Below are positions 9,656-18,456 of a stretch of 64,000 nucleotides of DNA, one piece after another (the stretch's first letter is position 1; each line of letters begins with the position of its first letter). Position numbers and translations under genes: made by a program. The stretch lies in assembly GCA_017395635.1 (NCBI GenBank), contig JAFQOE010000047.1, forward strand, positions 98,696 through 162,695, written 5' to 3'. Source of the DNA: Lachnospiraceae bacterium (GTDB lineage Bacteria > Bacillota > Clostridia > Lachnospirales > Lachnospiraceae). Under the pieces are notes generated by a model. That model made no database searches. It was given only the letters and a program-made list of their open reading frames with translations, and was not told the DNA's origin.

Positions 9656-11438
9656 GATATACCTCCATCTGCATGTTTTGAATATATTGCGTATCCAAAT
9701 GTTTCATCTCTGTTTCCGGTTCCAAATCTTCTAAAAATGCTATTATTTCTTCATACTGTCGAATCACTTCTTCCGAATCAGCCTGCTGAAGAATAACCTT
9801 CCAGTCATCAACAGTATACTCTTGTTCCGCGGATTGTTTTAGTGAAGCATCCAATATTACTATCACACCTTCGTCTTTTTTCTCTTCATATAACGCCTTT
9901 ACATTCTCATATTCCCGATAATCTACCAATGAAAACATATCAGCATACATTAGAGTCGGAACCATTGTAGTCAATACCCACGAAGAATTTGTTACATAAA
10001 TACAATTCTCATTCTTCACAATATCTTCAAATTTCGCATTTCCTTGCCTCTTGAATGCATATATCCCAGGCAAAGTACAATTGTAACAATTAACACCAAC
10101 CAAAACAATACAAGCTATTAAAAGTATAATTTGTGACCTTTTTTTCTTTTTGAATATAATCAATGACAACTGATATATCAACGCCATTCCAATAATTGCC
10201 AATATCGGAAAAACATAAAATAAATACCTGTCTATCGCCGGTCCCATTGCATACACATATGAGGTTTCACCAACTACAAACATTTGTCCTATAATAGTTG
10301 CAAATAACAGTATATAGACCCAATTTGTTCTCCGCATAAGATAGCGCCATGTCCTACATGGATGTAAAAAAACAATTTTATTATACTTTACAAACTTTTT
10401 CATTCCCACTGTATCTCTCAATAAATAAAACAGAGGAATACATACTATCAATAGAAAAACCAACACTCCCAATACAATCGGCACAGTAGCGGATGCATAC
10501 ATGGATATTGAAATATTAAACATCTTTTTCATCATATAGTGAGATAAAATCAGAAAACGCATCGTGAAATTATAATCTGTATACGACGCCTCTGTACTAA
10601 TCTTATTTTCTGTAACCTGAAACATGGCAGGAAAAATACTAACAGATAATATAAAAATTGCTAGCATAAAAAAACCGAACCCGAATGTCAATTTGTACTC
10701 TCTCTTAAACAAGAAAAATGCACATATGCAAAATGTCAATATTCCCATAAAAGAAACAACATAATAATGAGTCAGAAAACCTATTAGTGAAGCAACACCA
10801 ATTGCAATCAAATTAAACTGAAGCAACTTGTGGTTTTCTTTGTATTTCTGCAAATATCTTAATATATTATATAAGATTATCATAATCAATGCTGTACACA
10901 TAGCATACATTCTCAAATATACGTGTGTATCACGTGCACCCATACTAAATCCATACAATGCACAACAACAAAGTGCAAACACATCATTTTTTAACAATTT
11001 TGCCGTTTTGAACAGAAAAATCATGGTCACAAGAAATGATACAATATTAATGGAAAATGAAAACCATCTAGAATACTGTTCCGGAAAAAACGAACATATT
11101 GTATGTAATACCATACTGTGAAACGGAGGACTAAGATCTACAATCTGATTGTTGTATATAGACCCATACTGAAATCGTTCTCCATCGTTTACAACAATAT
11201 AATCATTCAGTACCTGCGCATTGCTCCATTCATTGATATACAGCAGATTCCCTTGGTTATCCTGATAGATATCTTTCAGATTATAACTATTGGCAAATCC
11301 ATAAGACCAGATTTCATCCGAATGATATCCTTCTTTCCAAAACTGAAAATAGCATATTATACTGATAAGTTGTATACAAATCATAATCGTTAATATAATA
11401 TACACTCTCTTCTTACTACATTCTTCTTTCTTCATCAC
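9642..11438 (-). CDS. GT-C family membrane glycosyltransferase (PMT/ArnT-like)
   Basis: A 598-residue polytopic membrane protein with many hydrophobic segments. The first extracytoplasmic loop has the acidic pair expected of GT-C enzymes in YHSDEIWSYG (about residues 37-46). It ends in a soluble tail of about 130 residues with acidic patches. GT-C enzymes use polyprenyl-phosphate sugars outside the cell, which fits the GtrB-like gene in the same operon. It starts 22 bp after hemW with AAGGAG and adjacent GTG and ATG codons, so the polysaccharide operon follows lepA-hemW without its own obvious promoter. A Wzy-like polymerase role is possible but less likely given the DE motif. Confidence 0.82.
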   Translation of the reverse strand: MMKKEECSKKRVYIILTIMICIQLISIICYFQFWKEGYHSDEIWSYGFANSYNLKDIYQDNQGNLLYINEWSNAQVLNDYIVVNDGERFQYGSIYNNQIVDLSPPFHSMVLHTICSFFPEQYSRWFSFSINIVSFLVTMIFLFKTAKLLKNDVFALCCCALYGFSMGARDTHVYLRMYAMCTALIMIILYNILRYLQKYKENHKLLQFNLIAIGVASLIGFLTHYYVVSFMGILTFCICAFFLFKREYKLTFGFGFFMLAIFILSVSIFPAMFQVTENKISTEASYTDYNFTMRFLILSHYMMKKMFNISISMYASATVPIVLGVLVFLLIVCIPLFYLLRDTVGMKKFVKYNKIVFLHPCRTWRYLMRRTNWVYILLFATIIGQMFVVGETSYVYAMGPAIDRYLFYVFPILAIIGMALIYQLSLIIFKKKKRSQIILLIACIVLVGVNCYNCTLPGIYAFKRQGNAKFEDIVKNENCIYVTNSSWVLTTMVPTLMYADMFSLVDYREYENVKALYEEKKDEGVIVILDASLKQSAEQEYTVDDWKVILQQADSEEVIRQYEEIIAFLEDLEPETEMKHLDTQYIQNMQMEVYLVNP

Positions 11439-11460
11439 TATGTACTCCTTTGTTTCATCT

Positions 11461-12816
11461 TTATAACATAAACTCTGCCATTATCACATTGCTGACATCA
11501 ATTCCTGCATCACTCAAAAAAATGTTCTCTTCTTTCTCTATCAACAATTCCTGATTCACATATTTTTGAATTATTTTTCCATAAACACTTTCTATTCCTA
11601 CACCAAAACGTTGTTTGAATTCTTCCTTTGATACACCACTTGTACAACGAAGTCCCAAAAACATAAACTCTTCCATCTCGTCTTTTCGTTTCAGAAATTG
11701 TAAATCTTTATAATAATCTCTCACAAATTCCAAAAGTGCATTGTTCTCATATTGACGATATTTTTGTAAATTGGCATTATCTCCAGCATATGACAAGTCC
11801 ATTCCTATACTCATTTCAAGCGTTTCTTCGAAACCCACATACACTTCATCTTCATAATAATGATAGGTATTAGTATAAGAATCTTCTCTCATTCCTTCGC
11901 AATTCGAAAATCTTCCGATATACTCATCCATATTCTCTACACCATGAAAACGAACTCGTTCACATTTCTCATCGTCAATCCTCACTTGAAGATAAGACGA
12001 GGCCCCCAAACCTATTCCCAAATACTCTCCACCAGTCCAGTAGACCAGATTATGCCGACATTCATATCCATGTTTAGCATAATTAGATATCTCATATCGA
12101 TTATATTTGCTATTCCTAAGCAACATTTTGGTCTTAGCATATAATTGCCGATCCAATTCTTCTGACGGCAAAACATCTAACAACGCATCATTATCGTATA
12201 AAGGTGTTCCTTCTTCTACAATTAAACTATAAGCGGAAATGTGTTCCGGTTGCAACGCAACCACTTTTGCCAACGTTCTAAGGTAAGACTCTGTTGACTC
12301 CCCCGGAAGACCCGACATCAAATCCACGTTAATATTACTATATCCTACCTGTCTTGCATTACTGTATGCTGCAATAAATTGATCATAATTATGAACTCTT
12401 CCTAACAGCTTTAACAGTTCGTCATTGGCACTTTGCAATCCAATACTCAAGCGATTAATTCCTACTTTGCGATATACTGCCAATTTGTCCTTTGTAAGAC
12501 TATCCGGATTTCCTTCTATGGTAATCTCCGCCTGTTCATCTACATAAAATACTCCTCGTATTGTTTCCATAACCAGCTCAATCAAAGATGCATCTATATA
12601 GGAAGGGGTTCCTCCACCAAAAAATATAGTTTTGATAACATACTCATTTGCAATCGACTTATAAGCCTTTATTTCCTTACAAAGTGCAGTTATATATTGC
12701 TTATGACTACTGTAACTACAGCCTGCAAAAGATAGAAAATCACAGTAATTACATTTCGCCTTACAAAATGGAATATGCACGTATATACTTAATTCTCTCT
12801 TCTTAGGGTTCTTCAT
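11461..12816 (-). CDS. hemW: Radical SAM heme chaperone HemW
   Basis: A 451-residue coproporphyrinogen III oxidase-like radical SAM protein. The [4Fe-4S] motif CKAKCNYC has Cys18, Cys22 and Cys25. Members with this CxxxCxxC spacing but without the extra N-terminal cysteine of HemN are HemW, which binds heme and delivers it to acceptor proteins rather than oxidising coproporphyrinogen. GGGTPS follows at about residue 67. The start shares one base with the lepA stop (TAATG), the usual lepA-hemW arrangement in Firmicutes. It is somewhat longer than the typical HemW (about 380). Confidence 0.93.
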   Translation of the reverse strand: MKNPKKRELSIYVHIPFCKAKCNYCDFLSFAGCSYSSHKQYITALCKEIKAYKSIANEYVIKTIFFGGGTPSYIDASLIELVMETIRGVFYVDEQAEITIEGNPDSLTKDKLAVYRKVGINRLSIGLQSANDELLKLLGRVHNYDQFIAAYSNARQVGYSNINVDLMSGLPGESTESYLRTLAKVVALQPEHISAYSLIVEEGTPLYDNDALLDVLPSEELDRQLYAKTKMLLRNSKYNRYEISNYAKHGYECRHNLVYWTGGEYLGIGLGASSYLQVRIDDEKCERVRFHGVENMDEYIGRFSNCEGMREDSYTNTYHYYEDEVYVGFEETLEMSIGMDLSYAGDNANLQKYRQYENNALLEFVRDYYKDLQFLKRKDEMEEFMFLGLRCTSGVSKEEFKQRFGVGIESVYGKIIQKYVNQELLIEKEENIFLSDAGIDVSNVIMAEFML

Positions 12817-14630
12817 TATTCCTCATCCAATTTCAACACACTCATAAATGCCTTTTGCGGAATTTCTACATTACCAATCTGACGCATACGCTTCTTACCT
12901 TCTTTTTGCTTTTCAAGAAGCTTTTTCTTACGGGTAATATCACCACCATAACATTTCGCCAGCACGTCTTTACGAAGAGCTTTCACTGTTTCTCTCGCAA
13001 TAATCTTGCTTCCAATCGCAGCCTGAATCGGTATTTCAAACAAATGTCTCGGGATTTCTCCTTTTAATTTCTCGCACATTTTACGTCCGCGTTCGTATGC
13101 CGTATCTGCATGTACAATAAATGAAAGTGCATCCACTTCTTCTTTATTAATCAATATATCAAGCTTCACCAGATTGGAACGAACATAACCGTTCATTTCA
13201 TAATCAAAAGAGGCATAACCTCGCGAACGGGACTTTAAGGCATCAAAGAAATCATATATAATTTCATTCAATGGCAAATCATACTTTAACAACGCTCTTG
13301 TCTCTTCTATATATTCCATACTCTTATACACACCTCGTCGTTCCTGACAAAGCTGCATAATCGCACCTACATAATCCTTTGTTACCATGATTTCTGCGGA
13401 AACAAATGGTTCTTCCATGTAATCAATCATGGATGGATCCGGTAAATTGGACGGATTCGTCAACTCAATCATTTCACCATCTGTTTTGTGCACTCGATAG
13501 ATAACCCCCGGTGCTGTAGTAACTAAATCTAAATTATACTCTCTTTCTAAACGTTCCTGAATAATCTCAAGATGCAATAATCCCAAGAAACCACAGCGAT
13601 AACCAAAGCCTAAGGCAATAGAAGTTTCCGGTTCATAGCTCAAAGCTGCATCATTAAGCTGAAGTTTCTCTAAAGCATCACGCAAATCAGGATACTTCGC
13701 TCCATCTGCAGGATACAACCCACAATAAACCATTGGATTTGCTTTCTTGTAACCCGGTAAAGCTTCTATACATGGATGATTGGCATCTGTTACCGTGTCA
13801 CCTACCTGTGTTTCTTTTACATCCTTAAGACTCGCCGTAATATATCCTACCATTCCTGCCGAAAGTTCATCTTGCGGAATAAACTGTCCTGCACCAAAAA
13901 TACCAACCTCTACGACCTCTACAGTTGCACCGGTTGCCATCATCTTAATCTGGGTTCCTTTGCGTACCGACCCATCAAACAAACGACAGAAAATGATAAC
14001 ACCCTTGTAAGCATCATACTTACTGTCAAAAATCAATGCTTTCAGGGATGCATCCGGATTTCCCAACGGTGCCGGAATCTTCTCTACAATCTGTTCCAAC
14101 ACATCTTCAATATTAAGACCTGTCTTAGCTGAGATGCGTGGTGCATCCATAGCCTCAATACCAATCACATCCTCAATCTCATTCGCCACACGGTCAGGAT
14201 CTGCACTTGGTAAGTCAATCTTATTGATAACAGGCATAACCTCTAAGTCATTATCAATCGCCAAATATACATTAGCCAAAGTCTGTGCTTCAATTCCCTG
14301 TGCCGCATCCACCACTAAAATTGCACCCTCGCAGGCCGCTAAACTTCTAGAAACCTCATAGTTAAAATCCACATGTCCCGGTGTATCAATCAAGTTGAAA
14401 ATATATTCTTCTCCATTCTTTGCCTTATAGACAATGCGGACAGCTTGCGCTTTAATGGTAATACCACGTTCGCGTTCCAATTCCATATTATCAAGAACCT
14501 GCGCTTGCATTTCACGATCTGTCAACAAACCGGTTTTCTCTATTATTCGGTCAGCCAAAGTCGACTTACCATGGTCAATATGTGCAATAATACTAAAATT
14601 ACGAATTTTATTCTGATCTAAATGTGCCAT
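12816..14630 (-). CDS. lepA: Elongation factor 4 (LepA)
   Basis: A 604-residue ribosome-bound translational GTPase that back-translocates or remodels stalled ribosomes. The P-loop AHIDHGKST is at 16-24, DTPGH at about 83 and NKID at about 137. The C-terminal LepA-specific region ends in a lysine-rich tail ([19 protein letters not shown]). Length matches the family (about 600). The start is ATG with GGAGAT seven bases upstream. A probable promoter lies in the 3' end of spoIIP. Confidence 0.98.
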   Translation of the reverse strand: MAHLDQNKIRNFSIIAHIDHGKSTLADRIIEKTGLLTDREMQAQVLDNMELERERGITIKAQAVRIVYKAKNGEEYIFNLIDTPGHVDFNYEVSRSLAACEGAILVVDAAQGIEAQTLANVYLAIDNDLEVMPVINKIDLPSADPDRVANEIEDVIGIEAMDAPRISAKTGLNIEDVLEQIVEKIPAPLGNPDASLKALIFDSKYDAYKGVIIFCRLFDGSVRKGTQIKMMATGATVEVVEVGIFGAGQFIPQDELSAGMVGYITASLKDVKETQVGDTVTDANHPCIEALPGYKKANPMVYCGLYPADGAKYPDLRDALEKLQLNDAALSYEPETSIALGFGYRCGFLGLLHLEIIQERLEREYNLDLVTTAPGVIYRVHKTDGEMIELTNPSNLPDPSMIDYMEEPFVSAEIMVTKDYVGAIMQLCQERRGVYKSMEYIEETRALLKYDLPLNEIIYDFFDALKSRSRGYASFDYEMNGYVRSNLVKLDILINKEEVDALSFIVHADTAYERGRKMCEKLKGEIPRHLFEIPIQAAIGSKIIARETVKALRKDVLAKCYGGDITRKKKLLEKQKEGKKRMRQIGNVEIPQKAFMSVLKLDEE

Positions 14631-14698
14631 TGTTATCTCCTATCCTTTCAAGATTCGCTCTTGCAAATCTTCCCACATGACCTAGTCATACAAAGTAG

Positions 14699-14727
14699 AG
14701 TATAACACATTATTTCTTTTGACTCAA
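14699..14727 (-). promoter_or_regulatory. Probable sigma-A promoter for lepA-hemW
   Basis: On the minus strand -35 TTGAGT (14722-14727), a 17-bp spacer and -10 TATACT (14699-14704). The -35 lies within the last codons of spoIIP. It is about 70 bp upstream of the lepA ATG. Because no terminator is visible after hemW, this promoter may also feed the polysaccharide operon. Confidence 0.55.
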
Positions 14728-15882
14728 CACTTTATCCAGTATTGCTGCCAATGGCTCCATAGCATTTTTTTCTTCCTCCAAAGTATTATTTTGTGCTCCC
14801 ACTTCTATCAATGTAGCTTTTGGCATTATATGCAGATTATATCGAAGACTACGCACATATATCTTTCGCACATAATCGCCATAGTGTTCTTTTCCGGTCA
14901 AATACATTTGGAAACTAAAAGCAAGATTCGTAAGTTTGTTAGGATTTTCCAAATATGCAATTTCCCCATTCATGCTGGAACGACTCACTCCATTTAAGAA
15001 CATAATCTTTGCGGTTTTCTTCCCATTAATTTCTGTAACCAAGCGAGTGTCTTCATCCACGCCATCTCTATGTAAATCAATCACTACTTCTATCGAAGGA
15101 TTTTCCTTTAGAATTTTTGATACTCCGTTATAGGAATTCTCATATGCTTTACTGCGATCTAGCACCCCATCTATCATATCATAGGTGGTCGTATCATGAT
15201 AAACTGCTATTCCATATTGCTCTTCTAATAATTTTGTCAGATATGCTCCCACACCAACAATCGTATCTTCCTGATACCCTTCTCTGCTATCTACAAACGC
15301 CTCTGATGCATGCGTATGATAAATTAATATTTTATATTCATTATTCTTTTTAGCTTCTGCTACTGACTCACTTTTCAAACCCTCCACTTCTAAATTTTGA
15401 TCCAACAAATTTGTAAGACTTAATTCTTCTTCTGTCATATGCGTATTGGCATCCACTACAAATATATGGCTTAATAAAAAATCAGGATTGTTTATCTGTT
15501 CCATTGTAAAAGTTGTCCCACCAACACCATCCGCCAATGTTGTAACATTATCTTTCAATTCATTCATTTTTATCTTCTCACTTTGTTCTTCTAATGTAAC
15601 AATATCACCATTAACCGGTAATTCTCCTTCATCCTCATAAAACCAATCCGGCACATCATAGGTGGTAGCATAATCTATCTCTTTTTTTCCATATTCCTGC
15701 TCATATGTAAGTAGCGGTACCATCTGCGATGTTGCCTCAAAGAAAATGTCCTTTTCTTTTATTGGTTCCTTTACCATCAGCCATACTAACAGCAAGATAC
15801 ATACCACTACGCGAGGTTTATTCAGTTTTCCTGTTTCCATATACATATTTTTTCTCATAGTATTATTGTATTCCGGAAACAA
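14710..15882 (-). CDS. spoIIP: Stage II sporulation protein P
   Basis: A 390-residue membrane-anchored amidase/endopeptidase that degrades septal peptidoglycan with SpoIID during forespore engulfment. It has one N-terminal membrane segment (about 25-38) and a C-terminal amidase domain with metal ligands in IYHTHASEAF (His189, His191, Glu194) and later VVIDLHRDG. The first in-frame start is TTG at 15882 behind AGGAA. An ATG at 15858 is a possible alternative. It lies 16 bp after gpr, the standard gpr-spoIIP pair. Confidence 0.95.
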   Translation of the reverse strand: MFPEYNNTMRKNMYMETGKLNKPRVVVCILLLVWLMVKEPIKEKDIFFEATSQMVPLLTYEQEYGKKEIDYATTYDVPDWFYEDEGELPVNGDIVTLEEQSEKIKMNELKDNVTTLADGVGGTTFTMEQINNPDFLLSHIFVVDANTHMTEEELSLTNLLDQNLEVEGLKSESVAEAKKNNEYKILIYHTHASEAFVDSREGYQEDTIVGVGAYLTKLLEEQYGIAVYHDTTTYDMIDGVLDRSKAYENSYNGVSKILKENPSIEVVIDLHRDGVDEDTRLVTEINGKKTAKIMFLNGVSRSSMNGEIAYLENPNKLTNLAFSFQMYLTGKEHYGDYVRKIYVRSLRYNLHIMPKATLIEVGAQNNTLEEEKNAMEPLAAILDKVLSQKK

Positions 15883-15898
15883 TTCATATATTCCTAAA

Positions 15899-16804
15899 TT
15901 AAGTTAATACAGCTTGATTAATCGCTTCAGAAATCGTATAACTAATCCTTTTTACTGCCTCATCAATATCCTTTGGAGTCACAAACATATTTTCCAAATA
16001 AGGGGTTACCATTTCACAAGCCAACTGATAACGTTCCTCATCATTAAATTTCTTTAACACATTCTTAGTTGACTGCTTACCAATTGCATTTACCATTAAG
16101 TCCATTGCATCATTGACAATTGTCGGAACGGAAATCACCGTTGGCACACCAATCGCCAAAACCGGTACTCCCACACTGTCCTTATTGATTGCATTACGAT
16201 GATTTCCTACACCTGACCCCGGTGTAATACCTGTATCCGCTAACTGAATCGTCTTATTTAATCGATCTGAATTTCTTGCTGCCAATGCATCAATTACAAT
16301 AATTAGCTCTGGTTTAATTTCTCTCGCCAACGCCTTCAAAATCAAAGCAGCTTCCATCCCCGTCTGCGCCATAACCCCTGGGGCAATCGCACTCATCTCT
16401 ACACTTTCTGAAATAATCCCTTCATTTAGTAAATGTCTTGTCACATAAAGATTATCAATCACATATGGACCTAACGCATCCGGTGTCACCTCACGATTCC
16501 CAAGACCTGCCACCATAATTTTTTTCTTATTTCCTATAAACTGCTTTAAGTTTTTTACCAACACTTCCGTCATAGGTTTATGAAACCCCTCATCAAACTC
16601 TCTTAAATGTTCACTTTCCAATGTAATATATGTTCCGATAGGCTTTCCTAAGCACATTGCCCCTTCATCATTTTCCACTACAATTCGTACTTCTTTAATA
16701 TCCGTATCACCATTGTTTTTGGTCATTACATGCACACCCGTTATTGGTTCTTCACGCTGTATATCCTCTTTCATTTCTACCGCAAGGTCCGTTCTTCCAC
16801 GCAT
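15899..16804 (-). CDS. gpr: Germination protease GPR
   Basis: The spore-specific aspartic-type protease (peptidase A25) that starts degradation of small acid-soluble proteins when spores germinate. The N-terminus has RTDLAVE, the sequence around the zymogen cleavage site in the family, and the body has the conserved PGVMAQTGMEA and VIDALAAR. The ATG at 16804 has AAAGGAG seven bases upstream. An upstream in-frame GTG at 16867 would add 21 residues, closer to the usual propeptide length, but has a weaker site. The chosen start gives 301 residues. Confidence 0.94.
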   Translation of the reverse strand: MRGRTDLAVEMKEDIQREEPITGVHVMTKNNGDTDIKEVRIVVENDEGAMCLGKPIGTYITLESEHLREFDEGFHKPMTEVLVKNLKQFIGNKKKIMVAGLGNREVTPDALGPYVIDNLYVTRHLLNEGIISESVEMSAIAPGVMAQTGMEAALILKALAREIKPELIIVIDALAARNSDRLNKTIQLADTGITPGSGVGNHRNAINKDSVGVPVLAIGVPTVISVPTIVNDAMDLMVNAIGKQSTKNVLKKFNDEERYQLACEMVTPYLENMFVTPKDIDEAVKRISYTISEAINQAVLT

Positions 16805-16890
16805 CGTTGTACTCCTTTCCATATACTTCTCTCTAAATCTTAACCAATTTTTTCTTCTCCTATACACCTACACTCAGACTCAATTTATAG

Positions 16891-16988
16891 AAATTTCCCT
16901 GACTTTCAAAAACGAACGAAAATCCTGTTGGGATTGTGAAAGAACACATATAGTAGAATTTTTCGTTCTCTGAATATCAGGGAGATTT
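16891..16988. repeat. Large imperfect inverted repeat upstream of rpsT
   Basis: The outer arms are AAATTTCCCTGA (16891-16902) and TCAGGGAGATTT (16977-16988). The inner arms are GAACGAAAA (16914-16922) and TTTTCGTTC (16960-16968). A small hairpin AATCC-TGTTG-GGATT sits just inside the left arm. The element ends 13 bp before the rpsT -35 box and lies in the untranslated region of gpr. It could be a structured RNA, an operator or a decayed miniature element. Confidence 0.6.
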
Positions 16989-17001
16989 TGAAAAAAAGGA
17001 A

Positions 17002-17030
17002 TTGACAAAATGTGGTTTGTCGATTATTAT
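17002..17030 (+). promoter_or_regulatory. Sigma-A promoter of rpsT
   Basis: -35 TTGACA (17002-17007), a 17-bp spacer and -10 TATTAT (17025-17030). A near-consensus promoter, as expected for a ribosomal protein gene. Confidence 0.85.
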
Positions 17031-17041
17031 AGACGAGTATG

Positions 17042-17078
17042 TTTACATTAGATTGTCCGTGTCCGGTTTTAATGTAAA
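17042..17078 (+). promoter_or_regulatory. Leader stem-loop of rpsT
   Basis: TTTACATTA (17042-17050) pairs with TAATGTAAA (17070-17078) around a 19-base loop in the 5' leader of rpsT. S20 represses its own translation in E. coli, so this leader could serve that purpose here. That is inference. Confidence 0.4.
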
Positions 17079-17119
17079 ACCATAACATAAACATTTAACA
17101 TTGAATGGAGGTGTCCACG

Positions 17120-17383
17120 TTGGCAAATATCAAATCTGCAAAGAAGAGAATCAAGGTAATCGAGACTAAGACTATGAGAAACAAGATGGTAAAGTCTGAG
17201 TTAAAGACTGTTATCAAAAAGCTTGAGGCTACTATCGCTGCTGGTGATAAGGCTGCTGCTGAAGAGCAGTTAAAGCTTTGTACATCTAAGATTAGTAAGG
17301 CTGCTACTAAAGGAATTGTACACAAGAACACAGCTGCTAGAAAAATCTCTCGTTTATCTGCTGCCGTTAACAAGATGGCATAA
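17120..17383 (+). CDS. rpsT: 30S ribosomal protein S20
   Basis: An 87-residue basic protein that binds 16S rRNA in the small subunit. It begins ANIKSAKKRIKV after the initiator and has the family's helical Lys/Ala-rich body with AARKISRL near the end. The true start is TTG at 17120, because GGAGGTG (17107-17113) sits six bases before it. The ATG at 17105 would place this ribosome binding site inside the gene. The gene is monocistronic with its own promoter and terminator. In E. coli S20 also starts from a rare codon (UUG), which is tied to feedback control. Confidence 0.96.
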   Translation: MANIKSAKKRIKVIETKTMRNKMVKSELKTVIKKLEATIAAGDKAAAEEQLKLCTSKISKAATKGIVHKNTAARKISRLSAAVNKMA

Positions 17384-17413
17384 TACATTCGTATTGATTT
17401 TAAGATAGACATG

Positions 17414-17444
17414 AAAAAGGACCGCTTAACCCACGGTCCTTTTA
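17414..17444. terminator. Bidirectional rho-independent terminator between rpsT and holA
   Basis: AAAAGGACCG (17415-17424) pairs with CGGTCCTTTT (17434-17443). The A and T runs at each side let it serve rpsT on the plus strand and holA on the minus strand. Confidence 0.9.
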
Positions 17445-17454
17445 TTGTACCTTT

Positions 17455-18435
17455 CTATTTGCCACTAAATTCCACAATCAATAATTCCACCCCAACGATA
17501 TCCCTAATGATTCCCATTTTGATTTCCTGATCTGTCTTAGAACATCTCTCCAACATTTCCTTTAATTCAGAATATTGGTAAACAGAAGCTTGATTCATAT
17601 ATTTTTTAACGGTAAACGGAGGTATTCCGCAAAGTGATGCAATGGATTTTCCATCTTTACCACTATCCCTCAATGCTGCAATCTGCATTAGAATATTATA
17701 ATGTCTGGTTAATAAACTTAAAATCTGCATTGCCGGTTTGCGAAGTTCCAGTAAATCACGATACAATTTCAATGCTTTCTTTTGATTACGAGCACCGATA
17801 GCATCTAGCATATCAAACATTTTATCCTCTGCTTCATCCAGACAGACTGCATTAATATCTTCAATCGTTATATAATTCCTATCTGCACAATATGAAAACA
17901 GCTTCTCTAACTCATTTTTTAACAGGAACATCTCTGTACCCATATGTTCAATCATATAGAAAACAGCTGCATCTTCTATATTTTTATCTTCGTCTGTACA
18001 AAGCTTCTTAATCCATGAAATAAGCATTTTGTCACTAGGCATTGTTAGTTCTGTTACATAACCATTCTTTTTAAACCATTTGTATAAACTATTTCTTCCA
18101 TCTACTTCCTCTTCTACCATAATAACAACCGTAGAATCCGGAAACTTCTCAAAATGTTCACTTACACCTTCAGAAGACTTTTTCAACAAACCGGTATTTT
18201 CTAATACTAACACCCTATGTTCCGAAAAGAATGGCAAAGTCTCTCCTGTCTCATAGATATTGGATAAATTCGGATTATGACCTTCCACATAGTAATAATT
18301 CATAGTATCTTCTATATCTACCAAAGCCTTAGAAAGCTTCTCTTTATATTGTTTTTTTAAATATCCTTCACTTCCCATCAACAAATAAAACTGCTGAAAT
18401 GCATTATTCTTAATGTCCTGATTAATACGGTCCAT
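17455..18435 (-). CDS. holA: DNA polymerase III subunit delta
   Basis: A 326-residue clamp-loader subunit that opens the beta sliding clamp. The N-terminal AAA-like domain starts with DIKNNAFQQFYLLMGSEGYL. The family pattern LLMGSE...YLK is clear, with the usual helical C-terminus. It has no Walker A lysine, as expected for delta. The start is ATG with AGGAGAT upstream, 21 bp after comEC. comEC-holA is a common pair in Firmicutes. Confidence 0.93.
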   Translation of the reverse strand: MDRINQDIKNNAFQQFYLLMGSEGYLKKQYKEKLSKALVDIEDTMNYYYVEGHNPNLSNIYETGETLPFFSEHRVLVLENTGLLKKSSEGVSEHFEKFPDSTVVIMVEEEVDGRNSLYKWFKKNGYVTELTMPSDKMLISWIKKLCTDEDKNIEDAAVFYMIEHMGTEMFLLKNELEKLFSYCADRNYITIEDINAVCLDEAEDKMFDMLDAIGARNQKKALKLYRDLLELRKPAMQILSLLTRHYNILMQIAALRDSGKDGKSIASLCGIPPFTVKKYMNQASVYQYSELKEMLERCSKTDQEIKMGIIRDIVGVELLIVEFSGK

Positions 18436-18456
18436 TTCAAATCTCCTATTTATATA

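Larger units (their letters stand above)
16805..17119. other. Divergent gpr/rpsT intergenic region
   Basis: About 315 bp between the gpr ATG and the rpsT TTG. It holds a long imperfect inverted repeat (16891-16988), the rpsT promoter (17002-17030) and a leader hairpin (17042-17078). No convincing sigma-G promoter for gpr was found. Confidence 0.7.

Noticed and set aside
17095..17412. A 105-residue minus-strand open frame with hydrophobic character
   Set aside because: Antisense to rpsT; the S20 frame has promoter, ribosome binding site and terminator.
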